DNA from: Pseudomonadota bacterium
Lineage (GTDB): Bacteria; Desulfobacterota; Desulfovibrionia; Desulfovibrionales; Desulfovibrionaceae
Length of the DNA stretch: 7,488 bases
NCBI GenBank assembly: GCA_023453335.1
Contig: JAEXTU010000078.1
Span: 1 to 7,488 of the forward strand
Direction of reading: 5' to 3'
Below, piece by piece: positions 1-5,408 of this stretch. The first letter of the stretch is position 1; each line of letters starts with the position of its first letter. The position numbers and the translations under genes are program-made. The notes under the pieces were generated by a model, which was not told where the DNA came from, ran no database searches, and worked only from the letters and a program-made list of their open reading frames with translations.

Positions 1-418
1 GGAGAACATCGACCGCATGATCGAGGACCTGGTGCAGCGCCTGGAGTCCCGCGGCAAGAACGTGGCCTCCCTGGGCAAGAAGCCGGCCGAGCTTCGCGAG
101 GAGATGCGGCCCAAGGCCGAGGAGATCGTGCGCTCCCAGATCTTCCTCATGGCCGTGGCCGGCAAGGAGAACCTGTCCGTGGAGCCGCAGGAGGTGGACG
201 CCCACCTGCGCAGCATGGCCATGCAGACCCGGCAGGACCCGGAATGGCTGCGCTCCTACTACGAGGAGCACAACCTCATGTTCGCGCTCAAGGACCGGCT
301 CCTGGCGGACAAGGCCATGGAGTTCATCTGGTCCAAGGCCACGGTGAAGGAGATTCCGCCCGAGGAGTGGAAGCAGCGCGACGCGGCGGAAGCCGGCGAA
401 AAAGCCAAGTCGAAGTAA
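1..418 (+). CDS. tig: Trigger factor, C-terminal part (5' end outside window)
   Basis: This is the last 138 codons of an open frame that enters from the left; the first whole codon begins at base 2 and TAA ends at 418. Trigger factor is the ribosome-bound chaperone and peptidyl-prolyl isomerase that first meets nascent chains. Only the helical C-terminal chaperone domain is present. It shows the family's charged helices and a recognisable final section with DPEWLRSYY followed by LKDRLLADKAMEFI, then a short Lys/Glu/Ala-rich tail. The ribosome-binding and isomerase domains must lie upstream. Its position directly before clpP and clpX is the usual tig-clpP-clpX order of many bacteria and supports the call. 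The internal ATG at 17 is not the start, because the frame is open to the window edge. The name rests on sequence style plus context. Confidence 0.9.
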   Translation, partial: ENIDRMIEDLVQRLESRGKNVASLGKKPAELREEMRPKAEEIVRSQIFLMAVAGKENLSVEPQEVDAHLRSMAMQTRQDPEWLRSYYEEHNLMFALKDRLLADKAMEFIWSKATVKEIPPEEWKQRDAAEAGEKAKSK

Positions 419-424
419 GGAGTT

Positions 425-451
425 CGCGGGGGCCGGGGCACGGCCCCCGCG
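425..451 (+). terminator. GC-rich hairpin after tig, possible weak terminator
   Basis: A perfect 10-base-pair stem (425-434 with 442-451) encloses a 7-base loop, 6 bases after the tig stop codon. It is followed only by TGTTT, a poor T-tract. It may terminate or attenuate tig transcription, or simply protect the 3' end of the mRNA. The placement is right for a terminator; the weak T-run makes efficiency doubtful. Confidence 0.5.
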
Positions 452-503
452 TGTTTCCGGCCCCGGGGCCGGCCGTCAAGGGACCGTCACCAGGTTCCTG
501 GAC

Positions 504-530
504 TTGCCGGATGACGTTGGCGTATATATC
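504..530 (+). promoter_or_regulatory. Possible clpP promoter
   Basis: The only AT-rich stretch in the tig-clpP gap is TATATAT at 523-529, a plausible -10 region. TTGCCG at 504-509 is the best -35 candidate. The spacing is 13-15 bases depending on the hexamer chosen, shorter than the ideal 17, so the call is weak. I see no good match to the -10 element of sigma32-type heat-shock promoters. A start near 535 would give a leader of about 40 bases. Confidence 0.3.
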
Positions 531-562
531 TGGGGTCCAGGGCGTGAGCCCGGCCACCCCAG
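530..562 (+). promoter_or_regulatory. Folded leader hairpin of clpP mRNA
   Basis: An imperfect hairpin has a perfect 7-base-pair outer stem (530-536 with 556-562), a 2-pair middle (537-538 with 552-553) and a 4-pair inner stem (540-543 with 548-551) closed by a GTGA loop of the GNRA type. It ends one base before the ribosome binding site at 564-570. There is no T-tract, so it is not an intrinsic terminator. It may affect mRNA stability or translation; that role is inference. Confidence 0.45.
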
Positions 563-573
563 CGGAGGAGTCC

Positions 574-1182
574 ATGCCCACCATTCCCATTGTCATCGAG
601 ACCACCGGCCGCACCGAACGGGCCTATGACATCTATTCCCGCCTGCTCCGGGAGCGCATCGTACTCCTGGGCACGCCCATCGACGACCACGTGGCCAGCC
701 TGATCTGCGCCCAGCTCCTGTTCCTGGAGTCCGAGAGCCCGGAGAAGGAGATCAACCTCTACATCAACTCCCCGGGCGGTTCGGTGACGGCCGGGTTGGC
801 CATCTACGACACCATGCAGTACATCTCTGCGCCGGTGGCCACCCTGTGCCTGGGCCAGGCCGCGAGCATGGGCGCGCTGCTGCTCGCCGCCGGAGCGCCG
901 GGCATGAGATTTGCTTTGCCCCATTCCAGGATTCTCATCCACCAGCCCATGGGAGGGTTCTCCGGCCAGGCCACGGACATCGACATCCATGCGCGGGAGA
1001 TACTCCGGCTCAAGGAGTCGCTCAACGGCATCCTGGCCAAGCACACTGGAGCCCCCCTGGAAAAGATTGCCCAGGACACCGACCGGGACTACTTCATGGG
1101 CGCAGGCGAGGCCAAGGAGTACGGCATCATCGCCCGCATCCTGACCACGCGCAACGAGATTCTGGAAGAGGGCAAGGAGTAG
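574..1182 (+). CDS. clpP: ATP-dependent Clp protease proteolytic subunit ClpP
   Basis: Serine peptidase that forms the two stacked heptameric rings of the Clp protease in the cytoplasm and degrades proteins threaded in by ClpX or a similar ATPase. The product has 202 residues, the normal family length. The catalytic triad is complete: Ser98 in GQAASMG, His123 in ILIHQP and Asp172 in DRDYF. The oxyanion-region motif NSPGGS is at 65-70. The start at 574 is chosen because GGAGGAG (564-570) lies just upstream and the protein then begins MPTIPIVIE, as in typical ClpP; the frame remains open farther upstream, but that segment has no ClpP character. There is no long propeptide. clpX follows after 6 bases, so the two are almost certainly co-transcribed. 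Nothing is missing or odd. Confidence 0.97.
   Translation: MPTIPIVIETTGRTERAYDIYSRLLRERIVLLGTPIDDHVASLICAQLLFLESESPEKEINLYINSPGGSVTAGLAIYDTMQYISAPVATLCLGQAASMGALLLAAGAPGMRFALPHSRILIHQPMGGFSGQATDIDIHAREILRLKESLNGILAKHTGAPLEKIAQDTDRDYFMGAGEAKEYGIIARILTTRNEILEEGKE
1174..1179 (+). promoter_or_regulatory. clpX ribosome binding site inside clpP end
   Basis: AAGGAG forms the last Lys-Glu codons of clpP and ends 9 bases before the clpX ATG. A ribosome finishing clpP would therefore clear or occupy the clpX initiation region, which suggests translational coupling of peptidase and unfoldase. Confidence 0.75.
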
Positions 1183-1188
1183 CCGCTC

Positions 1189-2442
1189 ATGACGACCAAG
1201 AAGAAGGTGGGCCTGCCGCCGGAATTGTGCTGCTCGTTCTGCGGCAAGAACCAGGACGAGGTGCAGCGGCTCATCGCCGGGCCGGACGTCTACATCTGCG
1301 ACGAGTGCGTGTCGCTGTGCAACGACATCATCGCCCAGGAAAACCTCACCGAGGACATCGAGCAGGGCAAGCTGCTCACCCCGGAGGAGATCCGCAAGCT
1401 TCTGGACGAGTACGTCATCGGACAGGAGCGGGCCAAGAAGATTCTGGCCGTGGCCGTGCACAACCACTACAAGCGGGTGTTCTTCGCCGGCGGCAAGAGC
1501 AAGGACGTGGAGATCGACAAGTCCAACATCCTGCTCATCGGCCCCACCGGCTCGGGCAAGACCCTGCTAGCCCAGACCTTGGCCCGCCTGCTCAAGGTGC
1601 CCTTTGCCATCGCCGACGCCACCACCCTCACCGAGGCCGGGTACGTGGGCGAGGATGTGGAGAACATCCTGGTGCAGTTGCTCCAGAACGCGGACTACGA
1701 CCTGGAGGCCGCGTCCAAGGGCATCATCTACATCGACGAGATCGACAAGATCGCCCGCAAGGGCGACAGCCCCTCCATCACCCGCGACGTGTCGGGCGAG
1801 GGCGTGCAGCAGGCCCTGCTCAAGATCATCGAGGGCACCGAGGCCAACATTCCGCCCAAGGGCGGCCGCAAGCACCCCCAGCAGGAGTTCATCCGGATGA
1901 ACACCGGGAACATCCTGTTCATCCTGGGCGGGGCCTTCCTCGGGCTGGAGAAGATCATCGGGCAGCGGCAGCAGGGCTCGGGCCTGGGCTTCGGGGCCAA
2001 GGTCAAGGGCAAGGCCGAGGACAGCAGCGACAAGCTCCTGGCCGACGTGCATCCCACGGACCTCATCAAGTTCGGGCTCATCCCCGAGTTCGTGGGTCGC
2101 ATCCCGGTGGTGACCTCCCTGACCGAGCTCACCGAGGAGGACCTGGTCCGCATCCTCACCGAGCCCAAGAACGCGCTCACCAAGCAGTACCAGAAGCTCT
2201 TCGAGCTGGACGGGGTGCGGCTGCGCTTCACCCAGAACGCCATGAGCGCCATCGCCCAGAAGTCCCTGGAGCGCAAGACCGGGGCGCGGGGCCTGCGCAA
2301 CGTCATGGAAAGCATCATGCTGGAGATCATGTACAAATTGCCCTCCCTGTCCGGGGTCAAGGAGTGCGTGGTCAACAAGGCGGTGGTGGACAAGGGCATA
2401 GAACCCCTGCTCTTCTACCACCAGGAAGTGAAATCCGCGTAA
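1189..2442 (+). CDS. clpX: ClpX, ATPase/unfoldase subunit of ClpXP
   Basis: AAA+ unfoldase that recognises tagged or specific substrates, unfolds them with ATP and feeds them to ClpP. The product has 417 residues, close to E. coli ClpX. The N-terminal zinc-binding domain has Cys15, Cys18, Cys37 and Cys40. Walker A GPTGSGKT is at 118-125, the pore-loop motif GYVGED at 151-156, Walker B YIDEID at 181-186, the RKH loop at 227-229, the arginine-finger region FVGR ending at Arg304, and the sensor-2 motif GARGLR at 365-370. The ClpP-docking loop reads LGF (266-268), a conservative form of the IGF tripeptide, so it should dock on the ClpP encoded just upstream. The start is fixed by AAGGAG 9 bases upstream. 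No damage is seen. Its own stop is followed by a new promoter region, so lon need not depend on this operon. Confidence 0.98.
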   Translation: MTTKKKVGLPPELCCSFCGKNQDEVQRLIAGPDVYICDECVSLCNDIIAQENLTEDIEQGKLLTPEEIRKLLDEYVIGQERAKKILAVAVHNHYKRVFFAGGKSKDVEIDKSNILLIGPTGSGKTLLAQTLARLLKVPFAIADATTLTEAGYVGEDVENILVQLLQNADYDLEAASKGIIYIDEIDKIARKGDSPSITRDVSGEGVQQALLKIIEGTEANIPPKGGRKHPQQEFIRMNTGNILFILGGAFLGLEKIIGQRQQGSGLGFGAKVKGKAEDSSDKLLADVHPTDLIKFGLIPEFVGRIPVVTSLTELTEEDLVRILTEPKNALTKQYQKLFELDGVRLRFTQNAMSAIAQKSLERKTGARGLRNVMESIMLEIMYKLPSLSGVKECVVNKAVVDKGIEPLLFYHQEVKSA

Positions 2443-2450
2443 CCGGTCGG

Positions 2451-2477
2451 CCGGCGCGCGTTGACAAGCCGCGCCGG
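2451..2477 (+). terminator. Hairpin after clpX, possible weak terminator
   Basis: A perfect 8-base-pair GC stem (2451-2458 with 2470-2477) has an 11-base loop and begins 9 bases after the clpX stop. It is followed by GGAGTTATTTCT, only weakly T-rich. The loop contains the start of the TTGACA hexamer assigned to the lon promoter. It could partly end clpPX transcripts, but read-through into lon cannot be excluded. Confidence 0.35.
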
Positions 2478-2488
2478 GGAGTTATTTC
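2461..2488 (+). promoter_or_regulatory. Sigma70-like promoter of lon
   Basis: TTGACA at 2461-2466 is a perfect -35 consensus. After 16 bases comes TATTTC at 2483-2488, a weak -10 match (TAT then off-consensus). Transcription would start near 2494-2495. A perfect -35 with a poor -10 is typical of a promoter that is regulated rather than fully constitutive; that last point is inference. Confidence 0.5.
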
Positions 2489-2493
2489 TCACG

Positions 2494-2520
2494 GAAGGCG
2501 GGGGGAATCATCCCGCCTTC
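2494..2520 (+). promoter_or_regulatory. Perfect 9-9-9 inverted repeat at lon transcription start
   Basis: GAAGGCGGG (2494-2502) and CCCGCCTTC (2512-2520) are perfect reverse complements separated by 9 bases. The left arm coincides with the predicted start site of the lon promoter, and the right arm ends 12 bases before the ribosome binding site. No T-tract follows, so it is not an intrinsic terminator. It could be a repressor operator in DNA or a 5'-terminal stem-loop in the lon mRNA. Confidence 0.55.
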
Positions 2521-2532
2521 AGCGTATAGACC

Positions 2533-2537
2533 GGAGG
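2533..2537 (+). promoter_or_regulatory. lon ribosome binding site, decides between two ATGs
   Basis: GGAGG precedes two adjacent in-frame ATG codons at 2540 and 2543. Only 2 bases separate it from the first and 5 from the second. Spacing favours the start at 2543. Confidence 0.7.
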
Positions 2538-2542
2538 AAATG

Positions 2543-4990
2543 ATGACCAATTTCGTCATGGTGGACGACGAACGGCCGAGCCTGACCCTGCCCCTCATGT
2601 CCCTGCGGGAGGTAGTCATGTTCCCGCGCTCCATCGTGCCCCTGTTCGTGGGGCGCGAGGCCTCGGTGAAGGCCATCGAGCGCGCCCTGGCCGATTTCGA
2701 CAAGAAGATATTCCTGGTGGCCCAGCGTACGCCGGAGAAAGAGAAGCCCGGCCCCGAGGATCTGTTCGAGATTGGGACCGTGTCCAAGATTCTCCAGCTC
2801 CTGCGCCTGCCCGACGGCACCATCAAGGTGCTCTTCGAGGGCCTGTACCGCGCCGAGTGGTCGCCCGAAACCGGGCTGTCCGACCCCTCCCGCGAGGTGC
2901 TCATGGCCCGCACCCGCTCCCTGGGCGAGGAGGAGGCCGACTCCTCCGAGGCCGAGGCCATGGTGCGGGCCACTCACGAGGCCCTGGAAACCTACGGCAA
3001 GATCAACAAGAAGCTGGCGGCCGAGACCATCATGGCCATCTCCTCGCTCAACAGCGCGGGGCGGCTGGCCGACGCCATCATGCCCCACCTCAAGGTGGAC
3101 TACCTCAAGAAGCAGTCCCTGCTGGAGGAGCGCAACCCGCTCAAGCGGCTGGAAGAGACCCTGGCCCTGCTCCAATCCGAGATTGAGATCAACGACCTGG
3201 AGAAGCGCATCAAGAACCGGGTCAAGAACCAGATGGAGTCCAACCAGCGCGAGTACTACCTGAACGAGCAGCTCAAGGCCATCCACAAGGAGATGGGCCG
3301 GGAGGACGACCCCCAGGCCGAGGTGGGCGACCTGGAGAAGCGGCTGGAAGAGAAGGTCATGCCCGACGAGGCGAGGGAGAAGGCCCGCCGGGAGATGAAG
3401 AAGCTCAAGCAGATTCCGCCCTCGTCCGCGGAATACACCGTGGTGCGCAACTACGTGGACTGGATCCTGGACCTGCCCTGGAACGTGCTCAAGGAAACCG
3501 ACCTGGACATCGCCAAGGCCAAGGCGGTGCTGGAGGCGGACCACTACGGCCTGGACAAGCCCAAGGAGCGCATCCTGGAGTACCTGGCCGTGCAGAGCTT
3601 GGTGCAGACCATGAAGGGTCCCATCCTCTGCCTGGTGGGTCCCCCCGGCGTGGGCAAGACCTCGCTGGCCAAGAGCGTGGCCCGGGCCATGGACCGCGAG
3701 TTCGTGCGCCTGTCCCTGGGCGGGGTGCGCGACGAGGCCGAGGTCCGCGGCCACCGGCGCACCTACGTGGGCGCGCTACCGGGCAAGATCATTCAGTCCC
3801 TGCGCCGGGTGAAGTTCAACAACCCGGTGTTCTGCCTGGACGAGGTGGACAAGATGTCCACCGACTTCCGCGGCGACCCCTCGGCCGCGCTCCTGGAGGT
3901 CCTGGACCCGGAGCAGAACTCGGCCTTCAACGACCACTACCTGGACATGGACTACGACCTGTCCAAGATTTTCTTCATCACCACGGCCAACACCCTGCAC
4001 ACCATTCCGCTGCCGCTTCAGGACCGCATGGAGATTATCAAGCTTCCCGGCTACCTGGAAACCGAGAAGCACAAGATCGCCCGCCACTTCCTGCTGCCCA
4101 AGCAAATCAAGGAGCACGGGCTCAAGGTCGAGAACCTGAACCTTTCGGACAATGCCGTCCTGGAGCTCATCCGGCGCTACACCAAGGAGGCTGGGGTGCG
4201 GAACCTGGAGCGGGAATTGGCCTCCATCTGCCGCAAGACCGCCATGCGCCTGGTGGAGGAGAAGGACCGCGACAAGGCGGTGTCCGTGACCACCCAGAAC
4301 CTGTCCACCTTCCTGGGCGTGCCCAAGCACCGCTACGGCGAGAAGGAGGACGCCTCCCAGGTGGGGGTGTCCACCGGCCTGGCCTACACCGAACTGGGCG
4401 GCGAACTGCTCCTGGTGGAAACCGCGCTCATGCCCGGCGCCGGCAAGGTGGAGATCACCGGCAAGCTGGGCGACGTGATGCAGGAGTCGGCTAAGGCCGC
4501 GCTTTCCTACATCCGCTCCCGCTCGGACCTGTTCGGGCTGCGCAGCGAGTTCTACAAGGAGATTGACATCCACGTGCACGTGCCCGAGGGCGCCATCCCC
4601 AAGGACGGCCCGTCCGCGGGCATCACCCTGGCCACTTCCCTGGTGAGCGCGCTCTTGAACGTGCCGGTGAAGAACGAGTTGGCCATGACCGGCGAGATCA
4701 CCCTGCGCGGCCGGGTGCTGCCCATCGGCGGCCTGCGCGAGAAGCTCCTGGCCGCCCACCGCGGCCTGATCAAGACCGTGCTCATCCCCAAGGACAACGC
4801 CAAGGACCTCAAGGAGGTGCCGGCGGCCATCCTCAAGGACCTCACCATCATTGAGGTGGAGCACATGGACGAGGTGCTGGAGAAGGCCCTGGAGGTGTCG
4901 GACCCCGAGCGCATCTTCTGCGGCCGGGACAACCGCTGCCCCATCTCGGGCACCCTGCTCAAGGAGCAGTACCTGAACCATACCCACTAG
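2543..4990 (+). CDS. lon: Lon protease (LonA type), ATP-dependent
   Basis: Cytoplasmic hexameric AAA+ protease that removes misfolded and short-lived regulatory proteins. With the start at 2543 it has 815 residues, about 30 more than E. coli Lon. The N-terminal substrate-recognition domain starts with LPLMSLREVVMFP (about residue 16 onward) and is followed by a charged coiled-coil region with the family motif REYYLNEQ at 236-243. The ATPase part has Walker A GPPGVGKT at 366-373, the aromatic pore-loop Tyr408 in YVGALPGK, and Walker B CLDEVD at 431-436. The peptidase domain carries the Ser-Lys dyad: Ser691 in PKDGPSAG and Lys734 in GGLREKLL. The C-terminus has a short tail with Cys793 and Cys799 that I do not recognise as a standard Lon element. 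It has its own promoter and terminator, so it is probably a separate transcription unit. All catalytic residues are present. Confidence 0.98.
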   Translation: MTNFVMVDDERPSLTLPLMSLREVVMFPRSIVPLFVGREASVKAIERALADFDKKIFLVAQRTPEKEKPGPEDLFEIGTVSKILQLLRLPDGTIKVLFEGLYRAEWSPETGLSDPSREVLMARTRSLGEEEADSSEAEAMVRATHEALETYGKINKKLAAETIMAISSLNSAGRLADAIMPHLKVDYLKKQSLLEERNPLKRLEETLALLQSEIEINDLEKRIKNRVKNQMESNQREYYLNEQLKAIHKEMGREDDPQAEVGDLEKRLEEKVMPDEAREKARREMKKLKQIPPSSAEYTVVRNYVDWILDLPWNVLKETDLDIAKAKAVLEADHYGLDKPKERILEYLAVQSLVQTMKGPILCLVGPPGVGKTSLAKSVARAMDREFVRLSLGGVRDEAEVRGHRRTYVGALPGKIIQSLRRVKFNNPVFCLDEVDKMSTDFRGDPSAALLEVLDPEQNSAFNDHYLDMDYDLSKIFFITTANTLHTIPLPLQDRMEIIKLPGYLETEKHKIARHFLLPKQIKEHGLKVENLNLSDNAVLELIRRYTKEAGVRNLERELASICRKTAMRLVEEKDRDKAVSVTTQNLSTFLGVPKHRYGEKEDASQVGVSTGLAYTELGGELLLVETALMPGAGKVEITGKLGDVMQESAKAALSYIRSRSDLFGLRSEFYKEIDIHVHVPEGAIPKDGPSAGITLATSLVSALLNVPVKNELAMTGEITLRGRVLPIGGLREKLLAAHRGLIKTVLIPKDNAKDLKEVPAAILKDLTIIEVEHMDEVLEKALEVSDPERIFCGRDNRCPISGTLLKEQYLNHTH

Positions 4991-5016
4991 TCGCTGGTTG
5001 CGGCACCGAGATTGGC

Positions 5017-5047
5017 GAAAGGCCGGGGCGACCCGGCCTTTCTTTTT
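5017..5047 (+). terminator. Intrinsic terminator of lon
   Basis: A perfect 11-base-pair stem (5017-5027 with 5032-5042) is closed by a GCGA tetraloop of the GNRA type. The right arm runs directly into TTTCTTTTTG. It begins 26 bases after the lon stop. All parts of a strong Rho-independent terminator are present, so lon transcription should end here and not reach amtB. Confidence 0.93.
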
Positions 5048-5313
5048 GCCGGGAATCAAAAACTTCGTCCTGTCTGTTGCCATAAATTTTTCATTTATGT
5101 CACTTGCTAGCCCAACTTATTTTTACAAAAATGGTATTATTATTGTTAATATTTTGTGCATATCATAACAGTGCTAAATTACAGTTTAAATGTCATGAGG
5201 CCAAGGTTCGATCCGAAACAGGAGTGGGTGAGTTCTGCTACGGAAAAAGTGTGTCGATGTTGCAAGAAAGAGAAAGAATGCTGGTTTTTGTAAAGTAACT
5301 GAGTATGCCCATC
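5048..5313 (+). other. AT-rich island between lon and amtB, no defensible gene
   Basis: Base composition falls sharply here: 18 of the 80 bases at 5111-5190 are G or C, against GC-rich genes on both sides. A 65-codon frame opening with TTG (5104-5298) and a 32-codon frame with ATG (5195-5293, cysteine-rich end) overlap in different frames. Neither has a convincing ribosome binding site, so neither is called as a gene. A short AT hairpin (5081-5099) and a near match to the IHF consensus (5054-5066) are present. The stretch may be upstream control DNA for amtB, or a remnant of acquired DNA; the sequence alone does not decide. Confidence 0.6.
5081..5099. repeat. Short AT-rich inverted repeat
   Basis: CATAAAT (5081-5087) and ATTTATG (5093-5099) are perfect reverse complements around a 5-base spacer. 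It lies 34 bases after the lon terminator T-run. Its length is only 7 bases per arm in AT-rich DNA, so chance is possible; a protein-binding site is the alternative. Confidence 0.35.
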
Positions 5314-5342
5314 TTGCCTATTCGCTGTAATCATTGGATAAT
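5314..5342 (+). promoter_or_regulatory. Sigma70-like promoter of amtB
   Basis: TTGCCT (5314-5319, 4 of 6 consensus bases) and GATAAT (5337-5342, 5 of 6) are separated by an ideal 17 bases. The start would fall near 5349, on top of the -24 element of the sigma54-type site that follows. It could give a basal level of amtB-glnK transcription. Confidence 0.5.
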
Positions 5343-5348
5343 TTCCAC

Positions 5349-5364
5349 AGGCCCGGAACTTGCT
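5349..5364 (+). promoter_or_regulatory. Sigma54-type -24/-12 promoter of amtB-glnK
   Basis: The element reads AGGCCC, five bases, then TTGCT. The consensus is TGGCAC, five bases, TTGC[A/T]. The invariant GG (5350-5351) and GC (5362-5363) have exactly 10 bases between them, as sigma54-RNA polymerase requires. The start would be near 5375, 23 bases before the amtB ribosome binding site. Nitrogen-scarcity control of amtB-glnK through sigma54 and an NtrC-type activator is established in other proteobacteria, which supports the call. I did not find a clear activator-binding palindrome upstream. Confidence 0.7.
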
Positions 5365-5397
5365 CTATGGGAGGCCATCAAAACCCATCCCGAGTGC

Positions 5398-5405
5398 GGA
5401 GGAAG
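5398..5405 (+). promoter_or_regulatory. amtB ribosome binding site, fixes the start
   Basis: GGAGGAAG lies with its GGAGG core 6 bases before the ATG at 5409. In-frame ATG codons occur farther upstream (5367 for example), but they lie before the sigma54-derived transcript start near 5375 and lack such a site. The 5409 start also places a signal peptide exactly at the N-terminus. Confidence 0.85.
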
Positions 5406-5408
5406 TGT

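Noticed and set aside
487..1467. Long minus-strand open frame across clpP and the start of clpX
   Set aside because: It is a mirror of GC-rich coding on the plus strand. The product is a His/Leu/Gly/Val-rich composition artefact, with no domain and no ribosome binding site.
2494..2520. CIRCE/HrcA operator
   Set aside because: The 9-9-9 geometry matches, but the arm sequence shares no meaningful identity with TTAGCACTC/GAGTGCTAA.
846..2543. 565-codon plus-strand frame overlapping clpP and clpX
   Set aside because: It is out of frame with the real genes. The product is rich in Arg, Gly, His and Pro, as expected of a shifted GC-rich frame.
2519..3754. 411-codon minus-strand open frame opposite lon
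   Set aside because: It lies antisense to the clearly conserved Lon N-terminal and ATPase regions. Low-complexity composition shows it is a shadow.
3776..5083. 435-codon minus-strand open frame opposite the lon 3' half
   Set aside because: It is antisense to the Lon peptidase domain and runs through the lon terminator. No family resemblance.
5156..5174. Repeated GTGC in the AT-rich island as a possible NtrC-binding site
   Set aside because: The two copies are in the same orientation; NtrC sites are inverted GCAC/GTGC pairs. No convincing palindrome was found.
5205..5214. GGTTCGATCC, resembling the T-arm of a tRNA or an attachment-site remnant
   Set aside because: The flanking bases do not form the five-pair T-stem, and no acceptor stem, anticodon arm or CCA end is nearby.
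5264..5278. 15-base all-purine mirror repeat
   Set aside because: It is perfect as a mirror, but too short and simple to claim triplex-forming DNA or another function.
5104..5298. 65-codon frame with a hydrophobic N-terminus in the AT-rich island
   Set aside because: It starts at TTG with no ribosome binding site; the internal ATG at 5131 also lacks one. Not recognisable as a known protein, and it overlaps another equally open frame.
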